A stretch of 64,000 bases of DNA from Lumnitzera littorea (lineage: Eukaryota > Streptophyta > Magnoliopsida > Myrtales > Combretaceae): assembly GCA_024138015.1 (NCBI GenBank), contig JAMXBB010000004.1:110004727-110068726 (forward strand), in the 5' to 3' direction. Shown piece by piece: positions 27,240 through 39,072 of the stretch. The translations under genes and the position numbers were made by a program. Numbering within the stretch: the stretch's first letter is position 1; every line of letters starts with the position of its first letter. The notes under the pieces are model-generated. The model saw nothing but the letters and a program-made list of their open reading frames with translations, ran no database searches and was not told the DNA's origin.

Positions 27240-28380
27240 GAAAGGATAGTGGACAGGTATCATATAGAAGATAGGTACTTGATCTAAGGAGGAAAATTAT
27301 GTGTATTAACCTATTTATTAAGAGAGTTGTTGATCAAGGAAGTTCATAATGGAGGACTCTCCGGACACTTTAGGGAGAGAAGGACGTACGTTGTTAAGTG
27401 GATGTTTCTTTTGGTCAAGAATGAGGTGAGATGTGTACTAAATTATTGAAGGCTATGCTACATATAAGAAGGCCATATAGCAAGTCGAGTCAAGGAAAGC
27501 AATGGCTTTGCCTGTCCTGATGAGACCATGGATTGAGTTGAGCATAAACTTTGTTTTCGGATTACCACGAACTGCCCGAGGCAAAGATTTTGTAATGGTC
27601 GTTGTAGATAGATTCAATAAGATGACATACTTTATGCCCTGCTCCAAGACTAATAATGTTTCGACTATTGCTTCTCTTTTCTTATAAGAAATTGTTTGGT
27701 TATACGACGTGTCGAGAAGTGTAGTATAAGACAAAGACCTAAAGTTCTTAAGTCATTTCTGGAGAACTTTATGGCGATGGATGGGGACCAAAATACTATT
27801 TAGTACTTCTTGTTACCCTTAAATAGATGGCCAAACAGAGGTAGTCAATCGTATTTTGAGATTGCTGCTTTGAGCAACAATGGGCTAAAACTTGGCCGAT
27901 TAAGATGTTTGCTTACTAGTGGTCGAATTCGCTTACAATCGAGTAGTACATGACACCACTAGGCAAACCCCCTTTGAGGTTATCTATGATTTTAATCTCG
28001 AGTTGTCCCTCTATCACACCCCTATGCCTATATCTAAGCAAGAAGACCCTAATGCAAGAGCCAAAGCGTAGTCTCTTCAATACATCTATGATAAAGTTAC
28101 TCGACAGATCGACCAAGCTACTAGACAAATGCGAAAGAAGACCAAGAGTAGGATGACTAAACAATTCTAACCTGGAGACTTGGTATAGCTACACTTGAGT
28201 AAGGAAAGGTTTCTAAGTAAGAAGAGGAACAAGCTATTTGCAAGGGCTGAAGGACTCTTCAGAATCCCTTAGAAGATTAATGACAACACCTACAATTTAG
28301 AGCTACCCGTAGATTATGAGGCTTCGAACACCTTCAATGTTACTGACTTTAATCCATATTACCCTGTTTGAGAATTGAAT
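27240..28380 (+). pseudogene. Integrase of element A with C-terminal tail
   Basis: A zinc-binding-region remnant (LLIKEVHNGGLSGHF) lies near 27330-27375. The catalytic core then gives WIELSINFVFGLP, FVMVVVDRFNKMTYF, a DKDLKFLSHFWRTL segment and VEFAYNRVVHDTT. The tail has a PFEVIYDF motif, QFKPGDLV-like and LSKERF segments, and FNVTDFNPY near the end. These are gypsy integrase landmarks in order. The frame is cut by several stops and frameshifts. Confidence 0.85.
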
Positions 28381-28413
28381 GAAAACCAATCAAATTTGAT
28401 CCCAAATCCAAAT

Positions 28414-28427
28414 CAATATGGAGAGAA
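28414..28427 (+). other. Polypurine tract of element A
   Basis: The purine-rich GGAGAGAA directly precedes the TG that starts the 3' LTR, as expected for the plus-strand primer. Confidence 0.55.
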
Positions 28428-29338
28428 TGATAAGAATCCAACTACTGGGCCTTTAACTTATAGCTGAACCCTAAGGCTAAAGGGCTTAGTAAAGTGAATT
28501 CTCTTGGTCCAACCAACCTTTGCCGAAACCAAGTTTCTCCTTGCTGCCAATCAACTCTATATGCCGAATTGTTTGACTGCTCACCTCTCGAAAGTTGTGT
28601 GCCGACTTAAAGAATGCCCATACTACAGCTAAACCTTGTACACCTACTTGGTCATGTTCGAGCTGAACACTTGCTCAACATCATTCTTATTGAGAGATCG
28701 AGAGAGTTACCTTGAATTAACCCTCAACCACTCTTGCTCGGATGAGTTCATGCTTGCTCAAACACCCGATCAGCTCGTACTCTTTTGTCTACATCCTCCA
28801 ACAATGCCACCAATGTATTGCTGCCTCATGTTTGGGACCACTCATATAATCTGCTATTATAATCATTATTTTTTCCATGAATATTCTTTTTCACTCTTTA
28901 TATATTTTGTACATTACTTTTTTAGGGTAATATCCTTTTGGTCTTTTTCCTTTTTAAGTAGGTTGCCCTAAATTTTCGGGTATAAATACCCCTTGTACAT
29001 ATAGTTGCAAACATCAAATTATTATTAATATACTGAATATTTTCTCTTTTGTAAATATTGTTTGTTTATTCTCATTTTACTCTTATCCTAACTTTTAAGT
29101 AAAGTTAAGTGGCAAATACTCTCATCAGATCATCTCGTGCATCATATCTAGCTGTGCTATGAGTCCTTAGAAGTTCCATTGGTGCATCATATCCTTTGGA
29201 GTTATTCCTGAGTTTTGCTTACTTTTTCATTCATTTTTCGTCCTTATACCTATTTCCACATCACCCTTTCAAGCTTTCGATAAACTTGGACCCATCCCTG
29301 TGACCAACCTTATTTGTCCTTGGTTACAATATGTATCA
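28428..29338 (+). repeat. 3' LTR of element A
   Basis: It begins TGATAAGAATCC, ends AATATGTATCA and is about 911 bp. It aligns with the 5' LTR, but with many substitutions, so the element is old. The TATA box TATAAATA lies at 28981-28988. Confidence 0.88.
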
Positions 29339-30465
29339 ATCACCCTCTTAAACTGATAAATATAAATATCTAAATAAAATAACTAATTATATTTATTGCA
29401 TGTCTATAACTTAACTAGTATATTGATAGAGAATGTTAGCTTTGTAAATTTTTTAGAAAAGTAACTTTTCGAAAACTTTTTCCTAATTTTAAATAGATTT
29501 TTGTATAATTTATGTGAGAGCTCATAATGCCCATGGATGATATTTTTATCGTTGAACCAAAGCTAACATGGTATCTCTAATTAATAGCGAGAGGACTAGC
29601 ATGTTTGTACTTATGAGGCCTTTGATATATATTAATAGCGAAAAGACTCGCTTTGTTGTGCCCCGAAAGGCCTTAGATATGATTTATTGAGGGTGGATGA
29701 CCCTAATTAGGGTCCACCTACTTGGATTGATATTTCTTTCTCAACTAGGATAATAATTGAGTATCATCTAGAAGGACATTGCCCTTAGGTAACTTCATGT
29801 TGTTAAGGTAAGATATCCTGTACGAGCAAGTATAGAGGATAATTGATATGTAGATAACATAAATCTATACCTTCTATAGTTCTGAACTTCTAAAGATGTG
29901 TTACATGCATTCACTGTGTATGCATCCTTTTCATCTATCGTATGTATACTAATAATGTTTGATAACTTACTTAAACAGTAGTAATAAGTAACAAATTCAT
30001 TAAGCTGTGGTATGCTCATTCCCCTACAGTTTCTTTTATAGGTTATTTAAGTTAAGACTTGGATGAATTTTGAGCATTAAGTGCAAATTAAAGATAGGTT
30101 TGATAATGTTAGAGTTAAATGAAGAGTGAATAGCTAGTATAAAAACGTTTTTATGTAGAAAATGTTTATATGTTAGGATTATGTATAATTTAGTATTTCC
30201 TATAATTTATAAAATTGATTTACTTTGTCTTATCATTTAGTAGGGGATACTAATTTTTTTACGATTCTAAGAAACTGTGAAATATCAAATATTCATAGTT
30301 ATTTATATTTTACAATAAGTTAATAAATTAAAAATTGAAAACCTTAGTGATTAATTATTTAAAATCTTATAATTTTTTACTTATAAGGTGATTTTTGTAT
30401 CATGGATATACATTCGATATGAAAATTTTTGACAATTTTACTAAACCCCTTTCAGGTTCATGACA

Positions 30466-31839
30466 ATTAGTATGAGCACGTTGTTATAGATCTTTTAAAG
30501 TTAGTTTAGGTAAAGTTACCAATCAATCTTATTTAAGATTGTTAAACTTACAATTCTATCTAGAATCGTTAGAGGGTATATGGAGCCGAAACGTAAAAAC
30601 ATAAATTTTTATAATTTATGCAAAATAGTTTTCAAAAAATTTTTAATTTGCTTATAATAGTCAAATATGATGGAAATAAAGAAATGAAGAAATTTAGTTC
30701 TTTTTCTATAAAAAAAATTCTTAATCATAATCTAAATTCATGGAATAAGGTTAAGTAGGGTCAAAATTTATTTCTTTTCATTATTTTATCTGAAAAAGTA
30801 ATGAATTAAAGAAATGAAATGTTTCAACTTAATTTCAAGTTAAATATATGATTTTTCTCGTAAGTTTTTCCATTGGAGCTAAAACTCTGATGAAGGCTAT
30901 GAGCATTTGAAGAAGGGATTGGGACATAGAGAGAGAGGAAAAAAATTGAAATAAGATAAAGAAGATAATTCAATACCTTAATAAACAATGGGATATTAGA
31001 AGTTTAATTATATCTTTTTACTTTTAGCTCATTCAACTTGTATATATTAAATTATAAACTCGATTAAAAATATAAATTTCTATCAAGTTTGATATATAAA
31101 ATTCAATAAGAAAATAATTTTATACATGAGTCAACTTAAAAAAGTATTTTAAAATGATAAACTCATAGAATTGTATGAATAATATTGCGATTTTGACAAT
31201 CATAATCATATAAGTAATGTTACTGATAAAAGCCTCCTTGACTTCTTATTTAGAAACTCGGATCCTTAAATGAAAAAGAAAAAGGGGGGGAAGGAAGAAG
31301 AAGAAAACACTAAGGTTTTTATTTTTATTTTTATTATTTTGACCAAAAGAAAACACTAGGTTTGAAATCGAAACTATAAATAATAGAGAAAAGTTAGACG
31401 TTTCTTGGGTATCTCGTTTCTGGTCCATTGGAAAGTATCAAGTGTAGTCTTTCTCATTCTTCGATAAAGTTAAACTTTTTGCATGAAACATACTTGAAAA
31501 AATTTCACTATGACAGGCAACGTAGTCCGCAGAACAATTCTATTGTCAATACGACGTACAATTGTGTACATACACACCTCACCAAATAAAGCAAACAAAC
31601 ACAATCCTTTTGTCTTTTAGTGGACCTAACCAATCGTAAGATGGACCAACCAAATTTATCCTCTTAGCTTTTTGAAAAGATTTCATGGAATAAACATGAC
31701 ACTAATGATGCTTTGAGTATGGAAAAAGGACCCCTTGTGTATGCAATTTGAAGGAGGGGTAGTGCAAGTGCAACTGTTCAAACTCCTTTTTGATGATTAA
31801 AAGGTGTTGTATATTTCCTTTATGGCCACTTTTGAGTCT
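30466..31839. other. Spacer and 3' flank of the spermidine synthase-like gene
   Basis: AT-rich sequence without a gene. The part nearest 31839 is the 3' untranslated end of the minus-strand gene. Minus-strand AATAAA-like signals lie in the T-rich stretch around 31315-31335, but I cannot fix the cleavage site. Confidence 0.5.
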
Positions 31840-34800
31840 TCAAGCATTTGTATTGTTCTTCGCAAATGATGGCAAACAAAATGCAGCCGAGTGTACCTGA
31901 CGTGAAGGAAAAGGGAAATATGCATCACGCATGGATAGGAAAGAGAGAATCTTTATAGAGATAGGTAGATATGGTTTTTCTCCCCCATGGGATTGATTTC
32001 GTTACTTTTTTCCGAAAATATGTTCTAATATGATGAAATTATTTATCTAGAAGGATTAAAATTTTGTTTTAAATGAAAATTTCTATATGACATGAGGAGA
32101 CATAAGTATAATGAATGATATAGTATTCTTTAATGAGTGTTTCTTTGGCTAAGGTTATTATAATATAATAATATGGATACTGGTCTTCCAGCGGAATTGA
32201 TCAAATTCGACTAAAAAATACACAGAAAGGTGTTTTACTATACTAAAAATAATTTATTAATACTAATGCATCGCATAATTAAATTAGTAGTATATAAGTA
32301 CTAATAATATTGAGGCACATATAAGTAGTTTCTAAAAAACAATTATTCATATTTTACTAAAATCTTATTGATAATTATACACCACTAATTTATCTATATG
32401 GCGTATCAATAATATTGTTTTAGTTTGTGAAAAAGAGTAGTATTCAGGTAATATTCCTACCAACAATTTAACTAACTTATTTCCATGATTATAGCTCTTA
32501 AATTATGCCTAAAATGAACCAAAAATAGAAAATGTTTTATTTGAAATTAACTCACTTGGTATTATAGACATATAATTATAGATATAAGTTTTCTAGTAAA
32601 TGACTTTTTTTTTTCTCTTCAATATTAACTAATTTAATCGTTTATTGATCATTTAATTCTAAACTAAAATCTATAAAATTACATTAAACATGAGATTGAC
32701 AATTTAGTGATTAGTTAACCAATTTAGTGAATGATATAGTCTCTAATGTTTTTACCTCTGAGTTGTAAAACTTCAAAGGCCCTCTTGCTACCCCAAAAGA
32801 ATTGTCATCTAATGGGTTGACCGGATGTGTGAAGTCCACATATGGCCCTTCGGTAGTACAAAGCAAGAAACCAATAACCCCACTGCAATAAGGCCAACAC
32901 TTTCATTTATTACTTGTTTAGGGCAAAAAATTTTAAGAAGAACCAAAGGAATAAAATTTCACCTTCATATAATCCGTTTTTCATATAAATGTTGTTTGTT
33001 AATGCTAATTTTTCCTATTTTTACACAAAACAAGTAATTGGATATTAGCATGGATAATCAGTTAGTAGTAGAATTTAATTACCATGACAAAACTCATGAG
33101 GTTACCTACTATGTGTATAAGAACAATTTATTTCAATGCATTTGCTAAACACTTATGTGCTTGGACGTAATCAATCTATAATTATAACTGCCCTACCTTG
33201 GATATGCTGGTACAAGTGTCCAGGCATATTTGACACATCCTTTGAATATGGTTCGACAACTTGCAACAAGCTTTTGAATGTTGAATGAACGACACCATAA
33301 ACTTTCTGCTTGGATGCACATCACTCCTCCTGGCCTGAGAGCTTTTGCCACCAATGCCAAGAATGAACTTCTAAAAATCTCATGTCCTGGTCCTGAACGA
33401 ATCCATTTAGCTCTATGTTTTAGAAGAATTACATAGACATCCAGTTATTTTAAAATCATTCAAAAATTCAAAATCCAATTTACATTCTTCGATATGTATT
33501 ATATTTAGGATTTAATTACAAATTGAGAATACATTATTTACTTTATGTGATTCATTTGGATTATATTCCATATTAAAATTATAATAATTCCGTAAAAAAC
33601 AATTATACAAGCTTAGCATTGCTAATTTAGAGGATAAACGTATAGTTTTAAAAGTTCTGATAACGCATATAATTTTAAATTTTTTGGATAGTCATTGCAA
33701 TTTACTCTTATTACTAGTGCTAATGTAATATATCTGAACATCATAACGTTTTAGGTAAAGAGAGAGGACCGACTTATAGGGTCGAAGGCATCTACTAGGA
33801 TTGCGTCATAAGTACCACCTTGGACCGACCTCAAGAATACATGTCCTGTTGACAATTTTTGGAGACAATGTCAAAATAAACAAAATCAATTTCAACATGT
33901 AGCAAGTGTCAAGCAGTTCACTTACCATCCATCACGTGAAGCCTGACGCGAGAATCATCGTACCCGACTGCAATATCAGGAAAAAATTCTCTATATACCT
34001 AACAAGCAAAAAAATAAAATATATAAGAAAAAGACATGTCATATGATCACATGTTCTTTGAAAGACTGAATGATGGTGTTGGCTCACCTCAATTAGCGTC
34101 GTGTCGATCTCACATATATCCATTTGATGAACAGAGGAGTGGCGTGAAATTTCTCTTAGGATGCCCCCATCCCCTCCCCCTATGACAAGTACCTGAAATT
34201 ATGAATAGGACAAAGCAATCTCGATATAAGAATCACATCAAACACAATATTTTATCGTTCTAAGTAAATTCACTTCTATTTGAACTTTTGATTTTTTATT
34301 TTTTATTTTTACCAAATATTTGAACTTTTGATTATCCTTCAAGATTTTGACAATAATTGTACTAAGATCTAAAAGACATTACAAGGTTCATTAGGATAAT
34401 ATCATAAATACTAAACATAAAGAGGATAGAGATTAATAAAAGAATACAAGTTTATCATATAGGTGAGCAACTATAGGATTGGTATGATGAGAAGCTCCAT
34501 CTATACCTTATAATGAATCTGGTTTGATAATGAATACTTTTGGACGGTCCTGGTCATTAAAGAATTTCTCTTATAGTATTATTCTTGCCTTCACACCAAA
34601 TGAACTTGTATTTATCCTTTCATCACCCAAAATTTATTGGTGAATATTCTATATATATTTGACAAAGACACCCACAAAAAATGATTAGCATATTTTTCTA
34701 TTTCATTGAAATGTGCATTTAATTCATCTTATCTCTATATGTGGGGTATTATTAGGAACTCAAAATTGAACCTAAACCCTAATTACATGTATGATAATAT

Positions 34801-37800
34801 TTCTCTATATGAGTGCTTTGCGTCTTTCACTTTGGAAAAGAGCAATGCAATAATCCCGCACAATTAGACCCCTGGTTGATAGCTTTATCCTTTCAAAAAA
34901 CATCAAATTTATAAAGAATAATAAATTGAAAATTGAAGAAATGAAAAGATCTACAAAAGAAATAAAGAAAGCCCCAAGCATAAGTCTCAGAGCCTTCTAT
35001 GGAATATAAGACAGTTCATGACCATTAAGGTAAAGGATGGTGGTGGTGCCACCTAACCCCAGATGGTTAGCATAACCCATAACCCATGACAAATATTAAT
35101 GGGTTGTGCAACCCATTATGGATGATGGGTGAAAATTTTGCTCACTTGGTGATGGTTACAACTTATTTGGGGTGTTGAGTTGTCGATTACTAACCCTAAA
35201 ATATTCTTATATATGCATGTACCCCTTCCATAGAGGGCATAGGATTGATATAATTTAATTTAAAAGGAAAATAAAAATAAATTCCTTTAAATTTTGATCT
35301 AAGCATAGATTTACTCATTGAACTTTCGAATATTAGAAATTACTCTTCTAAATTTTGATAAATTGACAAATAACTTCATTGGTTGCAAGCACCCTCTATT
35401 CTTTGACTTTGATATAACATCACCCCCTTAAACTTATCATAGTGTATTCTAAAACCTTTAAATTTCAACCATAATATGGCTCTTTTTTTTCCTTTAACTA
35501 AAAATGAAACATCCATAATGTTATTAATTTATCATAGTTTAGGAGCATGATTTGTAATATTTAAAAGCTCAAAAGGTAAACCTATATATAAATTAAAATC
35601 TAAGGAGATTATCTGCTATTTTACTTAATTTAATAAACAGCAATTCCAAGTGGACTCTATGGACTGAAAACGAATTCAGTTAAACAAAAGATTAAAGAAG
35701 AAAGAAAGGTTATTCTTAAAACATCAGTATCAAGCATGGAATTTCTTCAAATTTTTAACCCTAGTCCTTTTTCGCCTATCGCATGGTTTCACGAAATAAA
35801 ACAGGCACGTGTCCTCAATAATTATGAGTAACAGACGGAAAACCTTGTGTGGGCAAGGGATAGAGCATAGGGGAAGATGAGTTATCATTTCTTGGTATGC
35901 ACATTCATCTTTCTCGGTTAGTTGAAGGGCTCCATCAAGTACAAAAACCTTGCCATATGCCGATGACTGCAAATTAGAGACATCATCATTAAGGTTGTAA
36001 TAATAAAAAATGGGCACAGTCCCATGTAATGTCACATATAAATAGACAGACACATTCCAAGTTGTCTTCCATATTTTATTTATTTATTTATTTTTCCCCT
36101 TTTGCTGATATATGGAGCTTAATTTACCTGGAATACCGTCATGCTTTGATACTGGGACTTCCCTTGAAACAGTACTCTCTCTATCTTTATATAATGTGCT
36201 TGTCCTGCAAAAGAATTGCAATCATATATAGATTGTGTTATTAATGGGAAAAAAAGTAGAAAAATGCTGGCAAGTATAGGTTAACTTGGTCTGAAGGAAA
36301 AACCCCAAGTTTATTTACTTTATAATTTATCAGCTAGTGCTCTCGGACCAAATGTTAATCCAACCAATCAACGAAACCAAGGAGGATAATCGGTATTTTG
36401 TCATGACCTTTCAAATCATAGTTAAGGTTTCGGTCTTTCCGATTGATATTTCATCTGCATCTCTCTCTTTAATCATATCTTGTCATGTGTAAGAGATGAT
36501 TTAAAATTTTGAACATATCATATATAGTGTTTATTTCTAATTGCATGTAGTTGATTGAGATATTAACAATGCCAAATTTGAAGAACGAGAAACTCGGTTC
36601 GAATCTCCAGTTGCAACTTACAAGGATTAGGAAAACGTGAAGCACAATGCCCATGCACATGTCTAAGGTGAGAGCAGTCATTATAAACAAGACAAGATTA
36701 TTATCTATAAGTAGCAATTAACTAATAATCAAAGTAAGGAATGTGAATAGTATTGTATATGTGCAAAAAGCCGTCTCATTAGATGCTATCATTAGCTTGT
36801 GCCGTGACATACTTTTTCCATAGTTGATGAGCCAAAATGAGAACAAAATCTATGTTCCTCATAAATCTCAATAAACGTCATTGATTTTTTTTTACAAAAT
36901 TAACTATCAACAGCTTGCAAAATATATCATCACGATAAGATATAGAAAAAATAAACAATTACTAATACATTATTGTTGATTAGGAGTAGCTATAGGAAAG
37001 TGTCAGGTTCGAATCTCTCCTACTCTCGATTATAATATTTTAGAGATAGAGAAAAAAATATTTGGACGATATTGCTTACACATTTATCTAAGAGGTTTGT
37101 GTGTTTTCTTAGTGCTGATAAATTTATCCTGAAAATATTAAGTTCTTAATTTATATAATGCTGGAGAGAATATACTTATCACATACATAATTCCGTGAGG
37201 AATGAATAGAGAGGGGACATCATATTATAAGAGTATATGGAAAAGTTCACTTTGGTTTGTCCAAAAGAAAAGACAAATTACACTTTTACATGGAACGATA
37301 CGACATGTATGCAGGTTAAATTTTTATGATACACTTCTAAATTTTACTTGTTATAACTTTTAAATATCTACATGATCTCTTAAACTATTGTTAATTTAGG
37401 GATGTGGCCATATTTCGGTTTATATGTAAATTTGTGTAAGGATGAGTTTCGAATTGTGAACTGGCTTGACCTAAAAATAAACAAGCCTGAACCACCCCCT
37501 CGAATTGATAGGTCATGAACCGGTGAATCAGTGTTGTCAATTCATCCTCTTTAAAAAGAAAGAGAGAAAGAAAAAAAAAAAAGAGGTTATTAAGTTGAAA
37601 AAAATAATTAAATAATATCTATTAGATCATAACATATCAAAACTATTTTTTTGCGATGCTGAAAGATAATTTTCTAAAAATAATATTATCAAATTAATAA
37701 TAAAGGATTAATCATAAGTTGATTATGTGTAAAAGATTGATAAAAAATTCAATTTAAAATAATGTAAATATTTTTTATAAAACTTGTCAAATGTTAAGGA

Positions 37801-38829
37801 CTTAAATATGGAAAAAAGATAAAATTTAATAGGAAAAAAGTAAAAAAGTTGGAATCACATTAAGTTAGAAATTATTAATAAATTAGTACAATTTAAAAAA
37901 AAAAAAAGAGAGATAGGAGATCATGTTTAGGGAAAAAATACACAAAAGTTGGAATCGAATCAAGTAAAAAATTAATTAAAAAATAGAAATTATTAAAATT
38001 AATAAAATAATAAAAATTAAAAAAAAAAAGGTTCAAAGGCTGGTGAATCACAGCTCATCCCACATTCAGCTTGTGAACCAGTGGTTTCAGGCCGGTTTGG
38101 CTTGATGAGCACATCTATTTATATGCACAGTTTCAAAAATTATGAAGAAAGGAGGTCATATACTTAAAAAATTTAAAGGGTTTATCCACACATATTACAT
38201 AGTTTTATTTTTTAATGTTTTAATTGTTATAATATTAATTTCATTTAATAGAAAAAATATCAATCAAACCGACTTTTAACAAGTCTTCTTTTAGAAGCCG
38301 AGAGTGAAAGACATGAGGGAAGGACTTAGCCAATGATATGTAAAGTTAAGAGTAGAGGTAGAGTTTTCAGGTAAGTCAAAATATCAAGATAGGCATCTTC
38401 GTTGGTTGAACGCCTTACTCTTTTCCTCTTAACTCTTGGGATTCAATTAAGGGAGTTCCGACGAGAAATAAGTTGTTCGCTTTTATTGAATTAGTGGAGT
38501 TTGGAAGGATGTTAACGTGACTAATATAATAAGATGATTACGGATAAACGAAGAGCTGGGGGATACACAATCTAAACTCTATTTGAGAGAATCGAATTCC
38601 TATATACAATACGATTGGAAGGAAACTTACCTGGCCAAAGGGGACTATGCTCAGCATACCACCCAGAAATTACTGGATGCATGTGAGACTCTTTGTCATC
38701 CTCTAAATTAACATCCACAATTGTATTGAAAACTCCATTCTCGTGGCTTACTATTCTCATTGATAACTCTCCTTTTAAATCCCTAAAAAATGGTCTAGAA
38801 ATAACAGACCCACACTTAGAATTCTCCAT
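31840..38829 (-). CDS. Spermidine synthase-like aminopropyltransferase
   Basis: The family moves an aminopropyl group from decarboxylated S-adenosylmethionine to putrescine, making spermidine in the cytosol or nucleus. There are nine exons (minus strand): 38829-38631, 36204-36128, 35966-35844, 34192-34088, 33998-33926, 33845-33774, 33392-33197, 32882-32756 and 31896-31840, giving 342 residues, a normal length. The ATG at 38829 is the first in frame, with a stop just upstream. Key residues seen: W65-P-G, Y116-Q117, GGGDGG (138-143), E161 in ICEID, D192-G193, D211 and D214 in VDAFDP, Q244-A-E246, and Y280 in AYPSG. The catalytic Asp and Tyr residues are kept, and GGGDGG argues against a putrescine N-methyltransferase. 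Odd points are M191 where the family has Gly (V-G-D-G), VDAFDP in place of VDSSDP, and CR in place of LH at 250-251. It lacks the insertion before WPG found in spermine synthases. I infer a divergent, intact paralogue; its substrate is uncertain. Confidence 0.92.
34193..35843 (-). other. Intron 3 of the spermidine synthase-like gene
   Basis: A 1.65-kb intron from donor GTTTTC to acceptor TTTCAG. Around 35040-35150 it holds clustered short inverted and direct repeats of 'acccat/atgggt', which could fold locally. No ORF or transposon edge was recognised. Confidence 0.75.
36546..36605 (+). other. tRNA-like box A/box B pair, possible SINE head
   Basis: TAGTTGATTGAGA (near 36548) is weakly box A-like, and GGTTCGAATC (36596-36605) is a consensus box B at tRNA-like spacing. 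A second GGTTCGAATC lies at 37007-37016. No poly-A tail or target duplication was found. Confidence 0.35.
37427..38117. mobile_element. hAT-like non-autonomous element H1
   Basis: 691 bp, flanked by a perfect 8-bp target duplication TTTATATG (37419-37426 and 38118-38125), the hAT superfamily signature. The ends are weakly inverted (TAAATTTGTG against TAGATGTGC). The AT-rich middle has no ORF but aligns over about 370 bp with H2 at 58993-59728. It lies within intron 1 of the aminopropyltransferase gene. Confidence 0.8.
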
Positions 38830-38871
38830 AAGTTCTCTCCTTTGCACTCACTTTAGTCTTAACTCGTACGT

Positions 38872-38879
38872 CTTATATA
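38872..38879 (-). promoter_or_regulatory. TATA box of the spermidine synthase-like gene
   Basis: TATATAAG on the minus strand lies about 43 bases before the ATG. If used, the 5' leader would be very short, so a longer transcript from further upstream is also possible. Confidence 0.45.
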
Positions 38880-39066
38880 TGGGAATTTCGAATGAACCAA
38901 GCCAAAAATATGTGCCGATTTAAAAAGTGACATCTTCTAGTCATGATAAAAGAGGAAATGGACTTCATTCATTTGTCTGCCCAAGAAACTGCATCTACGT
39001 TATTCTTAATGGACACAATGATGACAAAGATCTCTTTAGTGGAAAAATTCCATTTTTACTAAGTAA

Positions 39067-39072
39067 CACGTG
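39067..39072. promoter_or_regulatory. G-box / ABRE-like motif
   Basis: A perfect palindrome ACACGTGT contains CACGTG, about 240 bp upstream of the aminopropyltransferase start codon. Such motifs bind bZIP and bHLH factors; a role in abscisic-acid or stress control is only inferred. Confidence 0.4.

Larger units (their letters stand above)
11155..29338 (+). mobile_element. Ty3/gypsy LTR retrotransposon A, decayed, with nested insertions
   Basis: The whole element has two LTRs of about 0.9 kb, a primer-binding site, gag, protease, reverse transcriptase, RNase H, integrase and a purine-rich tract before the 3' LTR. The order PR-RT-RH-INT defines Ty3/gypsy; the C-terminal part after integrase resembles chromoviruses. 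The flanks ATCAT (11150-11154) and ATCAC (29339-29343) are a target duplication with one change. It is interrupted by an LTR-like insertion at 13942-15257 and by solo LTR B2 at 16142-26449. Many stops show that it is dead. Confidence 0.88.
9499..30465 (-). mobile_element. Solo LTR, family C (copy C1), split by element A
   Basis: Two pieces, 9499-11154 and 29339-30465, make one LTR of about 2.8 kb on the minus strand once element A is removed. It starts at 30465 (TGTCATGAACCTG) and ends at 9499 (reverse complement GGATTTACA). Both pieces align in order with LTR C2: 29400-29520 matches 21790-21960, 10960-11100 matches 21990-22130, and 9571-9760 matches 25440-25700. The flanks at 9494-9498 and 30466-30470 do not form a convincing target duplication, so the outer edges carry some doubt. 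No coding content. Confidence 0.75.
36205..38630 (-). other. Intron 1 of the spermidine synthase-like gene
   Basis: The largest intron (2426 bp), from donor GTAAGT to acceptor TTTGCAG. It contains the hAT-like element at 37427-38117 and two tRNA-type box B motifs (36596-36605 and 37007-37016). Confidence 0.85.

Noticed and set aside
31840..38829. Putrescine N-methyltransferase identity for the aminopropyltransferase-like gene
   Set aside because: GGGDGG is intact, whereas known plant putrescine N-methyltransferases have changed this motif; left as a spermidine synthase-like enzyme.
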